NCBI GenBank assembly: GCA_946541955.1
Contig: CAMNJZ010000002.1
Span: 1 to 62,722 of the forward strand
DNA from: an uncultured Lachnospiraceae bacterium
Lineage (GTDB): Bacteria > Bacillota > Clostridia > Lachnospirales > Lachnospiraceae
Reading direction: 5' to 3'
DNA: 62,722 nucleotides
The position numbers and the translations under genes were made by a program. Below are positions 7,574 through 15,410 of the stretch, in pieces. The notes below the pieces were generated by a model, which had not been told where the DNA came from, ran no database searches, and saw only the letters and a list, made by a program, of their open reading frames with translations. The stretch's first letter is position 1. Each line of letters begins with the position of its first letter.

Positions 7574-8581
7574 CTACTGTGCAGGGTCGGGCATCTGCAG
7601 TCCCAGATGGCTGTAGGCCGCCTCGGTGGCGACCCGTCCCCTGGGGGTACGGTTGATGAAGCCGTTCTGCAGCAGATAGGGCTCCACCAGATCTTCAATG
7701 GTACCGGGATCCTCCCCGATGGAAGCCGCCAGGGTCTCCAGGCCGGCGGGGCCGCCGCCATACTTCTGGATCAGGGTCATCAGAAAGCTCCTGTCCGCCC
7801 GGTCCAGGCCCATCTTGTCCACCTCCATGAGGTCCAGGGCCGTGGAGGCGATCTTATTGGTGATCACCCCGTCTCCCATGACCTGGGCGTAGTCTCTGAC
7901 GCGCTTCAAAATCCGGTTGGCAAGTCTGGGCGTTCCCCGGCTCCTTCTTGCCATTTCCAGGGCTCCCTCTTCCTCGATTTCCACGCCCAGAACGGTGGCT
8001 GAATTCAAAATGATGGTCTTCAGCTCCTGGGGAGTATAGAACTGGAGCCTGTGGATTTCGCCAAAGCGGTCCCGCAGAGGGGCCGACAGAAGGCCCGCCC
8101 GGGTCGTTGCGCCTACCAGGGTGAACCTTGGCAGATCCAGGCGGATGGACTTGGCGGAGGCGCCCTTGCCGATCATGATATCGATGGCAAAATCCTCCAT
8201 GGCAGGATAAAGGACCTCCTCCACCTGCTTGTTGAGTCTGTGGATCTCATCCACAAAGAGAATGTCGCCCTCCTTGAGGCCGTTTAAAATGGCAGCCATC
8301 TCGCCGGGCTTTTCAATGGCGGGGCCGCTGGTGATCCGGAGGCTGACCCCCATCTCCTCGGCTATGATACCGCAGAGGGTCGTCTTGCCAAGTCCTGGCG
8401 GTCCGTAAAAAAGGATATGGTCCAGGGCCTCTCCCCTCTGTCTGGCTGCCTTGATGGAAATATTCAGGCTGTCCTTGATCTTCTGCTGGCCGATATAGCG
8501 GTCCATCCGCTTGGGTCTGAGGGATCCCTCGATCTTATGGTCTTCTTCGGTAAAAGTCGTTTCAATGACTCTTCGTTCCAT
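7574..8581 (-). CDS. ruvB: Holliday junction branch migration helicase RuvB
   Basis: AAA+ motor that drives branch migration of Holliday junctions with RuvA. Seen are the N-terminal [11 protein letters not shown] motif, Walker [10 protein letters not shown], Walker B DEIHRLNK, the sensor 1 region [21 protein letters not shown] with its arginine finger, and the C-terminal winged helix ([12 protein letters not shown]). The length of 335 is typical. It lies 33 bases after ruvA. As in many Firmicutes, ruvC is not present. Confidence 0.98.
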   Translation of the reverse strand: MERRVIETTFTEEDHKIEGSLRPKRMDRYIGQQKIKDSLNISIKAARQRGEALDHILFYGPPGLGKTTLCGIIAEEMGVSLRITSGPAIEKPGEMAAILNGLKEGDILFVDEIHRLNKQVEEVLYPAMEDFAIDIMIGKGASAKSIRLDLPRFTLVGATTRAGLLSAPLRDRFGEIHRLQFYTPQELKTIILNSATVLGVEIEEEGALEMARRSRGTPRLANRILKRVRDYAQVMGDGVITNKIASTALDLMEVDKMGLDRADRSFLMTLIQKYGGGPAGLETLAASIGEDPGTIEDLVEPYLLQNGFINRTPRGRVATEAAYSHLGLQMPDPAQ

Positions 8582-8614
8582 CTGACGATGTCTTCTCCTT
8601 TAAGTCATGGTGTC

Positions 8615-9217
8615 TTACAAATACTTGAGCGCGCTCTTGAGGATCTGTTGGGTATCTCCCGCATCCGCGCACTGCTTGACGGCGTGGACCGCCTCGGCTC
8701 TGGAATAGCCAAGAGCCGTCAGGGCCTGCACAGCCTCCTCGGCGGGGCCTGTGAAGGAGGAAGCCTCTGCCCCGGCCATTTCCACGCCGGGCAGGGCGGC
8801 AGGCATTTCTCCCACCTTTCCCTTGAGCTCCAGGATCATTCTTTCCGCTGTCCTTTTTCCGATCCCCGGCGCCCGGGTAATGGCCTTTACGTCGCCTGTA
8901 ATAATGGCAAAGCGCAGGTCCTCGGCGCTGGCGGCCGACAAAAGGGAAAGGCCGCCCTTGGGGCCTACGCCGCTGACGGTGATCAGCATGCGAAAGAGCT
9001 CCAGGTCCTCCTTGGAAAGGAAGCCGTAGAGGACCATCTGGTCCTCCCGGATGTAGGTATGGGTATAGACCTTGACTCTCTCCTCCTTGTCACAGGCCGA
9101 AAGCCGGCCTGCCGCTGCCAGAGGGACCCTTACATTGTAGCCGATCCCATTCACGTCGATGACAGCATTTCCGTCCGGACTTACCTCCGCGACGGTTCCT
9201 GTCAGATATGCATACAT
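8615..9217 (-). CDS. ruvA: Holliday junction DNA helicase subunit RuvA
   Basis: Binds four-way junctions as a tetramer and loads RuvB. The three expected parts are seen: an N-terminal OB fold (MYAYLTGTVAEVSPDGNAVIDVNGIGYNVRVP), a helix-hairpin-helix region (LFRMLITVSGVGPKGGLSLLS, ITRAPGIGKRTAERMILELKGK), and a small C-terminal RuvB-binding domain (EAVQALTALGYSRAEA). The length of 200 is typical. It begins 17 bases after the upstream leuC stop with no terminator between, so ruvAB and zapA seem to share a message with the leucine isomerase genes. Confidence 0.97.
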   Translation of the reverse strand: MYAYLTGTVAEVSPDGNAVIDVNGIGYNVRVPLAAAGRLSACDKEERVKVYTHTYIREDQMVLYGFLSKEDLELFRMLITVSGVGPKGGLSLLSAASAEDLRFAIITGDVKAITRAPGIGKRTAERMILELKGKVGEMPAALPGVEMAGAEASSFTGPAEEAVQALTALGYSRAEAVHAVKQCADAGDTQQILKSALKYL

Positions 9218-9234
9218 AACAATTCTACCTCATA

Positions 9235-10488
9235 TCAGAGTCTGACCGCCGCTTCCGGCATGGTGATCCTGCCGGTGACCGCGGAGGCAGCCGCGCTGGC
9301 GGGAGACCCCAGGTAAATCTGGACCTTGTTGGTTCCCATCCGGCCCAGGAAGTTTCGGTTGTTGGTGGCCAGGACCCTTTCTCCGTCGGTCAGAATGCCG
9401 CCGGACCTGCCGCAGCAGAGGCCGCAGCCGGGGGTGGTGATGATGCAGCCTGCCTTTGCAAGGGTGGACATATAGCCGGCCTTGACCGCATCCAGATAGA
9501 TCTGTCTGGAAGCCGGGGTCACAATGGTCCTGATGGCCACCTTCTTTCCCTCCAGGATCTTTGCCGCCGTGGCAAGGTCCTCCAGGCGTCCGTTGGTGCA
9601 GGAGCCGATAAAGACCTGGTCCAGGGGCGTTCCTTCCACTTCGGAAATATTTTTGATGTTGTCCACCTGGGAAGGGCAGGCGCAGACAGGGACCAGGTCC
9701 TCTGCCCTGTAGGTCAGAGTCTTCACATACTCTGCGTCCTCGTCCCCATAGAGCCAGGAGACCTCCTCCATGCTGACGCCGGAATATTCGCAGGTCTTTT
9801 CATCGGGGGCAAAAAGGCCGCACTTGGCCCCGCATTCCACGGCCATGTTGGACATGGTGGTGCGGGCCGCAACGCTCATCTCCTTTACAGCTGAGCCTGT
9901 AAATTCCAGGGACCGGTAGGTGGCTCCGTCAGCCCGCAGATCGCCCAGGATCCGGAGAATAATGTCCTTGCTCATGACATTGTCAGGAAGCTTTCCGTCG
10001 ATCACGACCCGGATGGTCTCAGGCACCCGGATCCAGAGCTTGCCGGTCCCCAGGATGCCGGCCATTTCCGTATAGCCGATGCCGGTGGAAAAGCAGCCTA
10101 CGCTGCCGTAGGTGGTGGTATGGGAGTCCGTGCCGAATACGATGTCGCCGGGCTTTGCATAGCGCATCTCTGTCATCAGCTGATGGCAGATGCCGTCGGT
10201 CCTGTGGACATGGGTCATGCCCTGCTCAGCCGCGAAGGCGTCGCCGATGCGGAAGTGTCTGGAGTCCTCCACCTTGGCCGCAGGGACCATGTGGTCATAG
10301 ATCAGGACCACCTTGTCGGGGTCCCAGAGCTTTGTAAAGCCCATCTCCTTGAACTTGTCTGCCGCAAAGGGAATGAAGATATCGTGGATCATGACCCGGT
10401 CCACATCCACGGTCACGATCTGACCGGGGGTGACCTTTTCAATGCCTGTATTATGCTGAATGATTTTTTCGATCAGTGTGCTTCCCAT
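9235..10488 (-). CDS. leuC: 3-isopropylmalate dehydratase large subunit, copy 1
   Basis: Aconitase-family hydro-lyase with a [4Fe-4S] cluster. It isomerises 2- to 3-isopropylmalate in leucine synthesis and, in many relatives, citramalate through citraconate. Cluster cysteines are visible in IGSCTNGR and the CGLC motif (PGCGLCCGRSGG). FGTDSHTTTYG and NNRNFLGRMG are family motifs. At 417 residues it is of the archaeal or homoaconitase-like LeuC type, not the long E. coli form. AAGGAGGACTGAGC ahead of its ATG overlaps the end of the small-subunit gene, so the pair is translationally coupled. It is clearly diverged from copy 2. Substrate assignment between the two copies is open; homoaconitase or dimethylmalate dehydratase activity cannot be excluded. 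Confidence 0.85.
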   Translation of the reverse strand: MGSTLIEKIIQHNTGIEKVTPGQIVTVDVDRVMIHDIFIPFAADKFKEMGFTKLWDPDKVVLIYDHMVPAAKVEDSRHFRIGDAFAAEQGMTHVHRTDGICHQLMTEMRYAKPGDIVFGTDSHTTTYGSVGCFSTGIGYTEMAGILGTGKLWIRVPETIRVVIDGKLPDNVMSKDIILRILGDLRADGATYRSLEFTGSAVKEMSVAARTTMSNMAVECGAKCGLFAPDEKTCEYSGVSMEEVSWLYGDEDAEYVKTLTYRAEDLVPVCACPSQVDNIKNISEVEGTPLDQVFIGSCTNGRLEDLATAAKILEGKKVAIRTIVTPASRQIYLDAVKAGYMSTLAKAGCIITTPGCGLCCGRSGGILTDGERVLATNNRNFLGRMGTNKVQIYLGSPASAAASAVTGRITMPEAAVRL

Positions 10489-10490
10489 GC

Positions 10491-10991
10491 TCAGTCCTCC
10501 TTCAGGATCCCGTTGCGCCTCTGCATGGCCCTGACCAGGCCGCCGGCGTTTAATATTTCCATCAGGTTGTCGGGAAGGGAGGCAATGGGATACTCCTTAT
10601 CTCCTGCCACAAGGGCCTCGCCCACCCGGACGGTAAGGGTGTCGCCTTCCTTCACAGCGTCCTGGATCTGGTCGTTCTCGATCAGAAGAAGGCCGTTGTT
10701 GATGGAATTTCTGAAGAAGATCCTGGCGTAGGATTTGGCGATCACGCAGGAGACCTTCAGGGCCTTGATGATCTCGGGCGCCTGCTCTCTGGAGGAGCCG
10801 CAGCCGAAATTCTTGCCGGCCACAATGATATCGCCCTCCTGGATCAGGCCGGGAAGCTCCGGACGCAGGGGATAGAAGCCGTACTGTTTCATATCGTCAA
10901 TGGTGGGAAGGGCCAGGTATTCGGTGGGAATGATGATATCGGTATCGATGTCGTCTCCCAGCACCCAGACTTTACCGGTAAATTCTTTCAT
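10491..10991 (-). CDS. leuD: 3-isopropylmalate dehydratase small subunit, copy 1
   Basis: The swivelling small subunit that completes the active site of the neighbouring large subunit. GDDIDTDIIIPTEYLALP, GKNFGCGSSREQAPEIIKALKV and IAKSYARIFFRNSINNGLL are the family motifs. The substrate-selecting loop after the first helix reads YLALPTIDDM, hydrophobic where homoaconitase-type subunits carry arginine (YLRT). That favours isopropylmalate- or citramalate-like substrates. The 166-residue length is typical. The gene order is small then large, and it starts 43 bases after the copy 2 large subunit ends. Confidence 0.85.
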   Translation of the reverse strand: MKEFTGKVWVLGDDIDTDIIIPTEYLALPTIDDMKQYGFYPLRPELPGLIQEGDIIVAGKNFGCGSSREQAPEIIKALKVSCVIAKSYARIFFRNSINNGLLLIENDQIQDAVKEGDTLTVRVGEALVAGDKEYPIASLPDNLMEILNAGGLVRAMQRRNGILKED

Positions 10992-11034
10992 TGAAAAACC
11001 TTACTTTCTCCGGAACAGAGCCGGCTGCCTTTTC

Positions 11035-12291
11035 TTACAGATCCTCGGGGCCGCAGATATATCCTGCCACAGCGGAGGCTGCGCAGACAGCGGCGTTGGC
11101 CATATATACCTTGGAGGAGGGAGCGCCGCTGCGTCCCTTGAAGTTCCTGGTGCCGGTGGTAATGAGGACCTCGTTCTCACCGATGACGCCCTGGCAGGCG
11201 CCCCAGCAGACCGAGCAGTTGGTGTTCATGACCATGGCGCCGGCTTCCATAAAGATGGTGATCAGACCTTCCTCCAGGGCCTGGAGATAGACGGCCTGGG
11301 AGGCGGGGGCGATCAGCATGCGGACTTTCGGAGATACCTTTCTTCCCTTCAGGACGGCTGCCGCCTGGCGCATCTCGTCGATGCGGCCGTTGTTGCAGGA
11401 GCCCACGAAAGCTTCGTCGATGGCCACCTTCTCCTTCTTCACGTCGGAAAGAAGGGCAAAGTTATCCACGAAGTCTGGCCTTACGCAGACAGGCTCGATC
11501 TTGTCCAGGTCATAGTCATAGACGGCCGCGTAAACGGCGTCTTCATCGCTTTTGAACATATGGACGACTTCTCGTCCATGCTCTCTGCAGTATTCCACGA
11601 CTTTTTCATCGGGTTCACAGATGCCCGCCTTGGCACCGGCTTCCACTGTCAGGTTGCAGAGGACAAAGCGGTCGTTGATGGACATGGCGTGCTCGCCGTC
11701 TCCGGCAAACTCCATGATCTTATAGTTGGCCCCGTTGGCGCCGATATCGCCGATAATGGTCAGGATCAGATCTCTGGGATAGACCCCCTCCCGGAGCTTT
11801 CCGTGCAGGTTGAAGCGGATGGTCTCGGGCACCATGACCCAGGACTGTCCTGTGACCATGGCGTAGAGGAAATCCGTACAGCCAACGCCCGTTCCGAAGG
11901 CCCCCAGGGCGCCGTAGGTGGTGGTATGGGAGTCCGCACCGAAGATCAGCTCACCGGGACAGACATAGTCCTCCATCATGATCTGATGGCAGACGCCCTG
12001 GCCCTCGTAGAGCTTTATGTTGTTCTCCCGGGCAAAATCCCGCATCTTCCTGTGGGCCGCCGCCGTCTTGGCCGAGTCGGCCGGCACGTTGTGGTCCATG
12101 ATGAAGACCACCTTTTCAGGATCTGCGATCCGGGGATGCTTTAACTTGTTATGATACATATCCACCGTCAGATGGGTGGTGCCGTCGTTGGACATCATCC
12201 TGTCCAGGGTAACGGTATGGATATCGCCCGGCTTTACCTGGTCTACGCCGGCGGCTCTGGCTATGATCTTTTCACCGATTGTCATTCCCAT
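11035..12291 (-). CDS. leuC: 3-isopropylmalate dehydratase large subunit, copy 2
   Basis: A second aconitase-family large subunit of 418 residues. Motifs are GADSHTTTYGALGAFGTGVG, VGSCNNGR (the usual T is N), the cluster pair CSVC within NTNCSVCWGACQG, and TRNFKGRSG. It differs widely from copy 1, notably in the residues around the cluster (CSVCWG against CGLCCG), so this is an old paralogue or separate acquisition and not a recent duplication. It is preceded by its own small subunit with two bases between stop and start. It may serve leucine synthesis while copy 1 serves citramalate isomerisation, or the reverse. Confidence 0.85.
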   Translation of the reverse strand: MGMTIGEKIIARAAGVDQVKPGDIHTVTLDRMMSNDGTTHLTVDMYHNKLKHPRIADPEKVVFIMDHNVPADSAKTAAAHRKMRDFARENNIKLYEGQGVCHQIMMEDYVCPGELIFGADSHTTTYGALGAFGTGVGCTDFLYAMVTGQSWVMVPETIRFNLHGKLREGVYPRDLILTIIGDIGANGANYKIMEFAGDGEHAMSINDRFVLCNLTVEAGAKAGICEPDEKVVEYCREHGREVVHMFKSDEDAVYAAVYDYDLDKIEPVCVRPDFVDNFALLSDVKKEKVAIDEAFVGSCNNGRIDEMRQAAAVLKGRKVSPKVRMLIAPASQAVYLQALEEGLITIFMEAGAMVMNTNCSVCWGACQGVIGENEVLITTGTRNFKGRSGAPSSKVYMANAAVCAASAVAGYICGPEDL

Positions 12292-12293
12292 GA

Positions 12294-12773
12294 TCAGTTC
12301 TCCTCCTTGTTAAGGGATGCGATCAGACCACCCTGGTTCAGGATGTTCTGCATGTAGGCGGGGAGCTTTGTGCAGGTAAAAACATGGCCGCCTGCGGTAA
12401 CGGTGCCTGCGGTCAGGTCCAGATCGGCGCTGCCGCCGTCCTCTACGTTTTCATAGAGGTCCTTGCAGACAATGACGGGAAGACCGATGTTGATGGCATT
12501 GCGGTAAAAGATCCTGGCAAAGGATTTGGCGATGACCGCCTTGATGCCCAGGGCCTTGAGGACGCTGGGCGCCTGCTCTCTGGAAGACCCGCAGCCGAAG
12601 TTCTCAGCCGCCACGACAAGATCTCCTGCCTGGGCCTTCTTTGCAAAGGAAGGATCCAGGGATTCAAAGGTATACTGGCTCATCTCCTCAACAGTGGGGA
12701 GGAGGAGGTACTGGGACGCAATGATCTGGTCCGTATCGACATCGTTATGGAATTTCCATACTTTACTGCTCAT
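12294..12773 (-). CDS. leuD: 3-isopropylmalate dehydratase small subunit, copy 2
   Basis: A 159-residue small subunit with NDVDTDQIIASQYLLLP, AENFGCGSSREQAPSVLKALG and IAKSFARIFYRNAINIGLPV. Its substrate loop is YLLLPTVEEM, with leucine where copy 1 has alanine, a difference that may change side-chain preference. It is the first gene of the leuD-leuC-leuD-leuC-ruvA-ruvB-zapA run. AGGAGGCCAGCATCC leads to its ATG, and the promoter candidate at 12882-12854 lies about 80 bases upstream. No T-box or leader peptide was recognised. Confidence 0.85.
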   Translation of the reverse strand: MSSKVWKFHNDVDTDQIIASQYLLLPTVEEMSQYTFESLDPSFAKKAQAGDLVVAAENFGCGSSREQAPSVLKALGIKAVIAKSFARIFYRNAINIGLPVIVCKDLYENVEDGGSADLDLTAGTVTAGGHVFTCTKLPAYMQNILNQGGLIASLNKEEN

Positions 12774-12853
12774 GGATGCTGGCCTCCTGTTTTCTCATAA
12801 TTCCTTATCTAAGTCCTATGCCTGCCCGGGCCGGGCGGCTATAGTCACTGACA

Positions 12854-12882
12854 ATTAAAACATATTTTCGAATCTATTTCAA
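12854..12882 (-). promoter_or_regulatory. Likely promoter of the leuDC-ruvAB operon
   Basis: TTGAAA (12882-12877), a 17-base spacer and TTTAAT (12859-12854) in an AT-rich patch between the serpin terminator and the first leuD. Confidence 0.55.
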
Positions 12883-12919
12883 TTGAAAACTTGGCTGCCG
12901 GATCCTGACAGAAAAGCTG

Positions 12920-12964
12920 ACAGAAAAGCAGCCGGGCTGCTGTCCTCAGACTGCAGTCCGGCTG
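12920..12964 (-). terminator. Probable terminator of the sigma/serpin operon
   Basis: Minus-strand stem CAGCCGG/CCGGCTG (12964-12958 with 12935-12929) with internal pairing, followed by CTTTTCTG. A perfect 12-bp tandem repeat CTGACAGAAAAG (12905-12928, plus strand) borders it. Confidence 0.6.
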
Positions 12965-13045
12965 GCCGCGCGCCGTTCTGTGGGAATCGGATCAGAAATC
13001 ATAGCTGATTTCTTCTGATACCGCATACAGCGTTTTTTATGCTCT

Positions 13046-14551
13046 TTATTCGATGTTCCTTACGACTCCCGAAAACAGGACCGAGCCGTCCCGGCCCGTG
13101 ACCATAAAGAGGAAGGGCCTGTCAAAGGTAAGATCGAGCACTTCCTCCGGTTCCAGAGCTGCCGTCTCCTCTACGGACAGTTCCGTATAGGCGGCGCCGG
13201 TGACACCGTTTTCGTCGATCTCCACCATGGCCGCATGCTCTGCCGCCGTCAGGGCAAGGCCGTCAGAATCTTTTTTAAGAGGCGTAAAATCGGCAAGGGA
13301 AGGATTCATTACATCCCTGATCCCAAGCTCCTCAAGGACAGGGAGCAGATCCGTTTTCCCGCCGACTTTGAATATCGGCAGAGTCAGGTTCACCTCCGGA
13401 TAAGACCAGCCCTCTTCCCCGTCGCGGGACAGGACCTTCCAGATCTCCGGATCTGTCAGGAGGGCATTTACGTCCTTTCCTTCGGCCGGCAGATAGAAAT
13501 GCATGGCACCGCTGTCCAGAAGTCCCAGGCTGATGCCGGTAAAGTCGTCCGTCCGGCAGACCCCCATCACATCGGACCGGTGCATCATCTCTGCCTGAGT
13601 ATCTCCCTTCGTCCCGTGGAAGGTCCCGGGACTGGTGGCACCTTCCCAGAAGGTATTTTGCCAGGCAGCCTTATAATAAATTGTGGATACAAGGGACAGG
13701 ACCGTATCCGGTGTAAGACGCATTCCTTCGGTATATTCCTTAAGAAAACCTCCGGTATTATCATCTGTCCATGCCTGCAGGGCACGGGTCATCTCCTCGG
13801 ATCCCGGATCTCCCCCAAAGGCTGATGCGAAATAAATATCCGACAGCCTGCTCAGAGTATCCATGTTATAGCTGTCTCCCGCCCGGAGCCAGAGTGAGTT
13901 GGCCAGCAGACTTTTCAGATTGGGGGTATCGGCATAGTTTCCTTCCCATAAAGCCTCCGTCTTTGTCCTCAGTTCGTCCATGTCACTTACATGCAGGGTG
14001 TCCAGGATCTGCTGTCTGCTGCTGCCGTCCGTCACTTCCGCCAGCATGGCCAGTGCAATATAGGTATTTAAGGGGGAGCAGACCGCATTGTCCTCTTCGG
14101 AATACAGGATCCTTTCCATGATCTCCTGGTCATAGGCACGCATGGAATCGGCGTACTTTGAAGAAATATCTGTCTTTTCCCGGCTGTCTTCCCACCAGGT
14201 TCCGTAGGCATCGCTTTCCATGTACTCCTCCTGTGACATTCCTGCGGCTGCAGGCTGCGGATACAGGGCCAGTGTAAGGATGAGGTCTGCGGGAATGTCT
14301 TCTGCCGTATCCTCAGGCCCCGGTTTATTTTCTTCACATACCGCTTCATACTCTGCTTCTTCCTCTCCCTGCCGGCCGAAGGGAAGCCTTGGAAGAATCA
14401 GGCCTCCGAGTATGCAGAGCATAAGGACAGCAGCGACCATGCTCCACAGGGCCCGCATGCGGGCTTTTTTTCTGAAGGAGGCCTGCTTTGCTTCCAGTAT
14501 CTTCTGATCATCCAGGTCCGAGAGGACCTCAAAAAGATCTTCGCCTTTCAT
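13046..14551 (-). CDS. Membrane-anchored serpin-family protein
   Basis: The N-terminal 33 residues are charged and start MKGEDLFEVLSDLDDQKILEA. A single membrane helix (about 34-55) follows and then an extracytoplasmic serpin domain. Serpin marks include NSLWLRAGDSYN, LVSTIYYKAAWQNTF, the hinge EIDENGVTGAA (from about residue 444) and FDRPFLFMV with GSVLFSGVV at the end. The hinge departs from the inhibitory consensus: P14 is Val and P12 is Gly, where small residues and Ala are usual. The reactive loop is about five residues longer than in alpha-1-antitrypsin. It overlaps the ECF sigma gene by ATGA, the position normally held by an anti-sigma factor. It may inhibit a surface protease, act as a protease-sensing anti-sigma factor, or both. 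Only the serpin family call is firm. Confidence 0.9.
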   Translation of the reverse strand: MKGEDLFEVLSDLDDQKILEAKQASFRKKARMRALWSMVAAVLMLCILGGLILPRLPFGRQGEEEAEYEAVCEENKPGPEDTAEDIPADLILTLALYPQPAAAGMSQEEYMESDAYGTWWEDSREKTDISSKYADSMRAYDQEIMERILYSEEDNAVCSPLNTYIALAMLAEVTDGSSRQQILDTLHVSDMDELRTKTEALWEGNYADTPNLKSLLANSLWLRAGDSYNMDTLSRLSDIYFASAFGGDPGSEEMTRALQAWTDDNTGGFLKEYTEGMRLTPDTVLSLVSTIYYKAAWQNTFWEGATSPGTFHGTKGDTQAEMMHRSDVMGVCRTDDFTGISLGLLDSGAMHFYLPAEGKDVNALLTDPEIWKVLSRDGEEGWSYPEVNLTLPIFKVGGKTDLLPVLEELGIRDVMNPSLADFTPLKKDSDGLALTAAEHAAMVEIDENGVTGAAYTELSVEETAALEPEEVLDLTFDRPFLFMVTGRDGSVLFSGVVRNIE

Positions 14552-15108
14552 AATTCATATCCCCTTTCCGTGAGATAGTTTCGGAGCCCTGTCCGGATCC
14601 GCGAGAGGGACACCGATACGTTGTTTTCGCCCATGCCTGTCCGCTCGGAGATCTCGGCTATGCTGCAGACATACCAGTAGCGGAGAATGAAAAGCTGCTG
14701 TTTTCCCTGCGGCAGGGAGGACAGAAAGCGGTCGATCTCGGCCGCCAGTTCCTTTTTTAGGACCCGGTCCACCGGATCCTCCTTCCCGGATACGATTTCG
14801 GCAAGTTCGTCCAGCACCAGAGCCGTCTCCCCGCCTCCCCGCTTTTTCCGGCGTCCTTCCTTATACCGGTCAAAGGACAGATTGCGGGTGATCTTCCCCA
14901 GAAAAGTCTGCAAAGCAGACGGCCTCTTCGGGGGCATGGCATTCCAGGCCCGCATCCATGTGTCGTTGACGCATTCTTCTGCATCAGGCGGACTATGCAA
15001 TATGTTGTATGCGATAGCATGGCAGTAGGCTCCGTACTTCAGGGAGGATTCCTGAATGGCCCTTTCGTTTCTCTGCCAGTAAAGCTCTATGATTCCCGTA
15101 TCTTCCAT
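14548..15108 (-). CDS. ECF-type RNA polymerase sigma factor
   Basis: A 186-residue sigma-70 family protein. Region 2 is seen in YCHAIAYNILHSPPDAEECVNDTWMRAWNAMP and region 4 in LPQGKQQLFILRYWYVCSIAEISERTGMGENNVSVSLSRIRTGLRNYL, which ends in the DNA-binding helix-turn-helix. The start is placed at 15108 because GGGGAGG stands eight bases ahead of it. A longer reading from a TTG at 15162 lacks such a site. The stop overlaps the serpin start, so the two proteins are made in step. A sequence like an ECF-type promoter (15279-15251) lies upstream, which would fit self-activation. Confidence 0.92.
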   Translation of the reverse strand: MEDTGIIELYWQRNERAIQESSLKYGAYCHAIAYNILHSPPDAEECVNDTWMRAWNAMPPKRPSALQTFLGKITRNLSFDRYKEGRRKKRGGGETALVLDELAEIVSGKEDPVDRVLKKELAAEIDRFLSSLPQGKQQLFILRYWYVCSIAEISERTGMGENNVSVSLSRIRTGLRNYLTERGYEL

Positions 15109-15250
15109 ATGTACTGCCTCCCCTTTCCATAGTAACATGTCAGCCTCTCCGGCATACCGCAAAGTTGTTCATCTGCAGTTCTATTCTTCTTTCGGATTAT
15201 CCTTCCCGGCTGATCCGGCCTCTGCCTGTTTTACGCTTCCTTTACTCTAT

Positions 15251-15279
15251 AAGACGACAGATCTGTGCCATATCTTACA
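15251..15279 (-). promoter_or_regulatory. Candidate ECF-type promoter of the sigma/serpin pair
   Basis: TGTAAG (15279-15274), a 17-base spacer and CGTCTT (15256-15251) resemble ECF promoters such as those of SigM, SigX and SigW (TGAAAC/TGTAAC with CGTC or CGTA). This is a single-site resemblance and could be chance. Confidence 0.35.
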
Positions 15280-15347
15280 CACTTTCAGAAAAGAATATGA
15301 AATATCTGTCTGGTGCATCTTCTGATGATCTTCCTCTTTGCCGGGGT

Positions 15348-15381
15348 CAAAAAGACCGGGCACGCAAGCGTACCCGGTCTC
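15348..15381 (-). terminator. Intrinsic terminator after ilvC
   Basis: Minus-strand stem AGACCGGG/CCCGGTCT (8 bp, loop of 12) followed by TTTTTGA, 30 bases after the ilvC stop. The rest of 15109-15410 holds the sigma leader and the candidate promoter; I see no gene in it. Confidence 0.87.
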
Positions 15382-15410
15382 TCGTAGTTCTTTTATAAAT
15401 CTGTATTGGA

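Noticed and set aside
12905-12928. Tandem repeat CTGACAGAAAAG x2 as a possible CRISPR or iteron
   Set aside because: Only two copies of 12 bases without spacers; it is a small local duplication beside a terminator.
13046-15108. A mobile element carrying the sigma/serpin pair
   Set aside because: No transposase, terminal repeats or composition break was seen around the pair.
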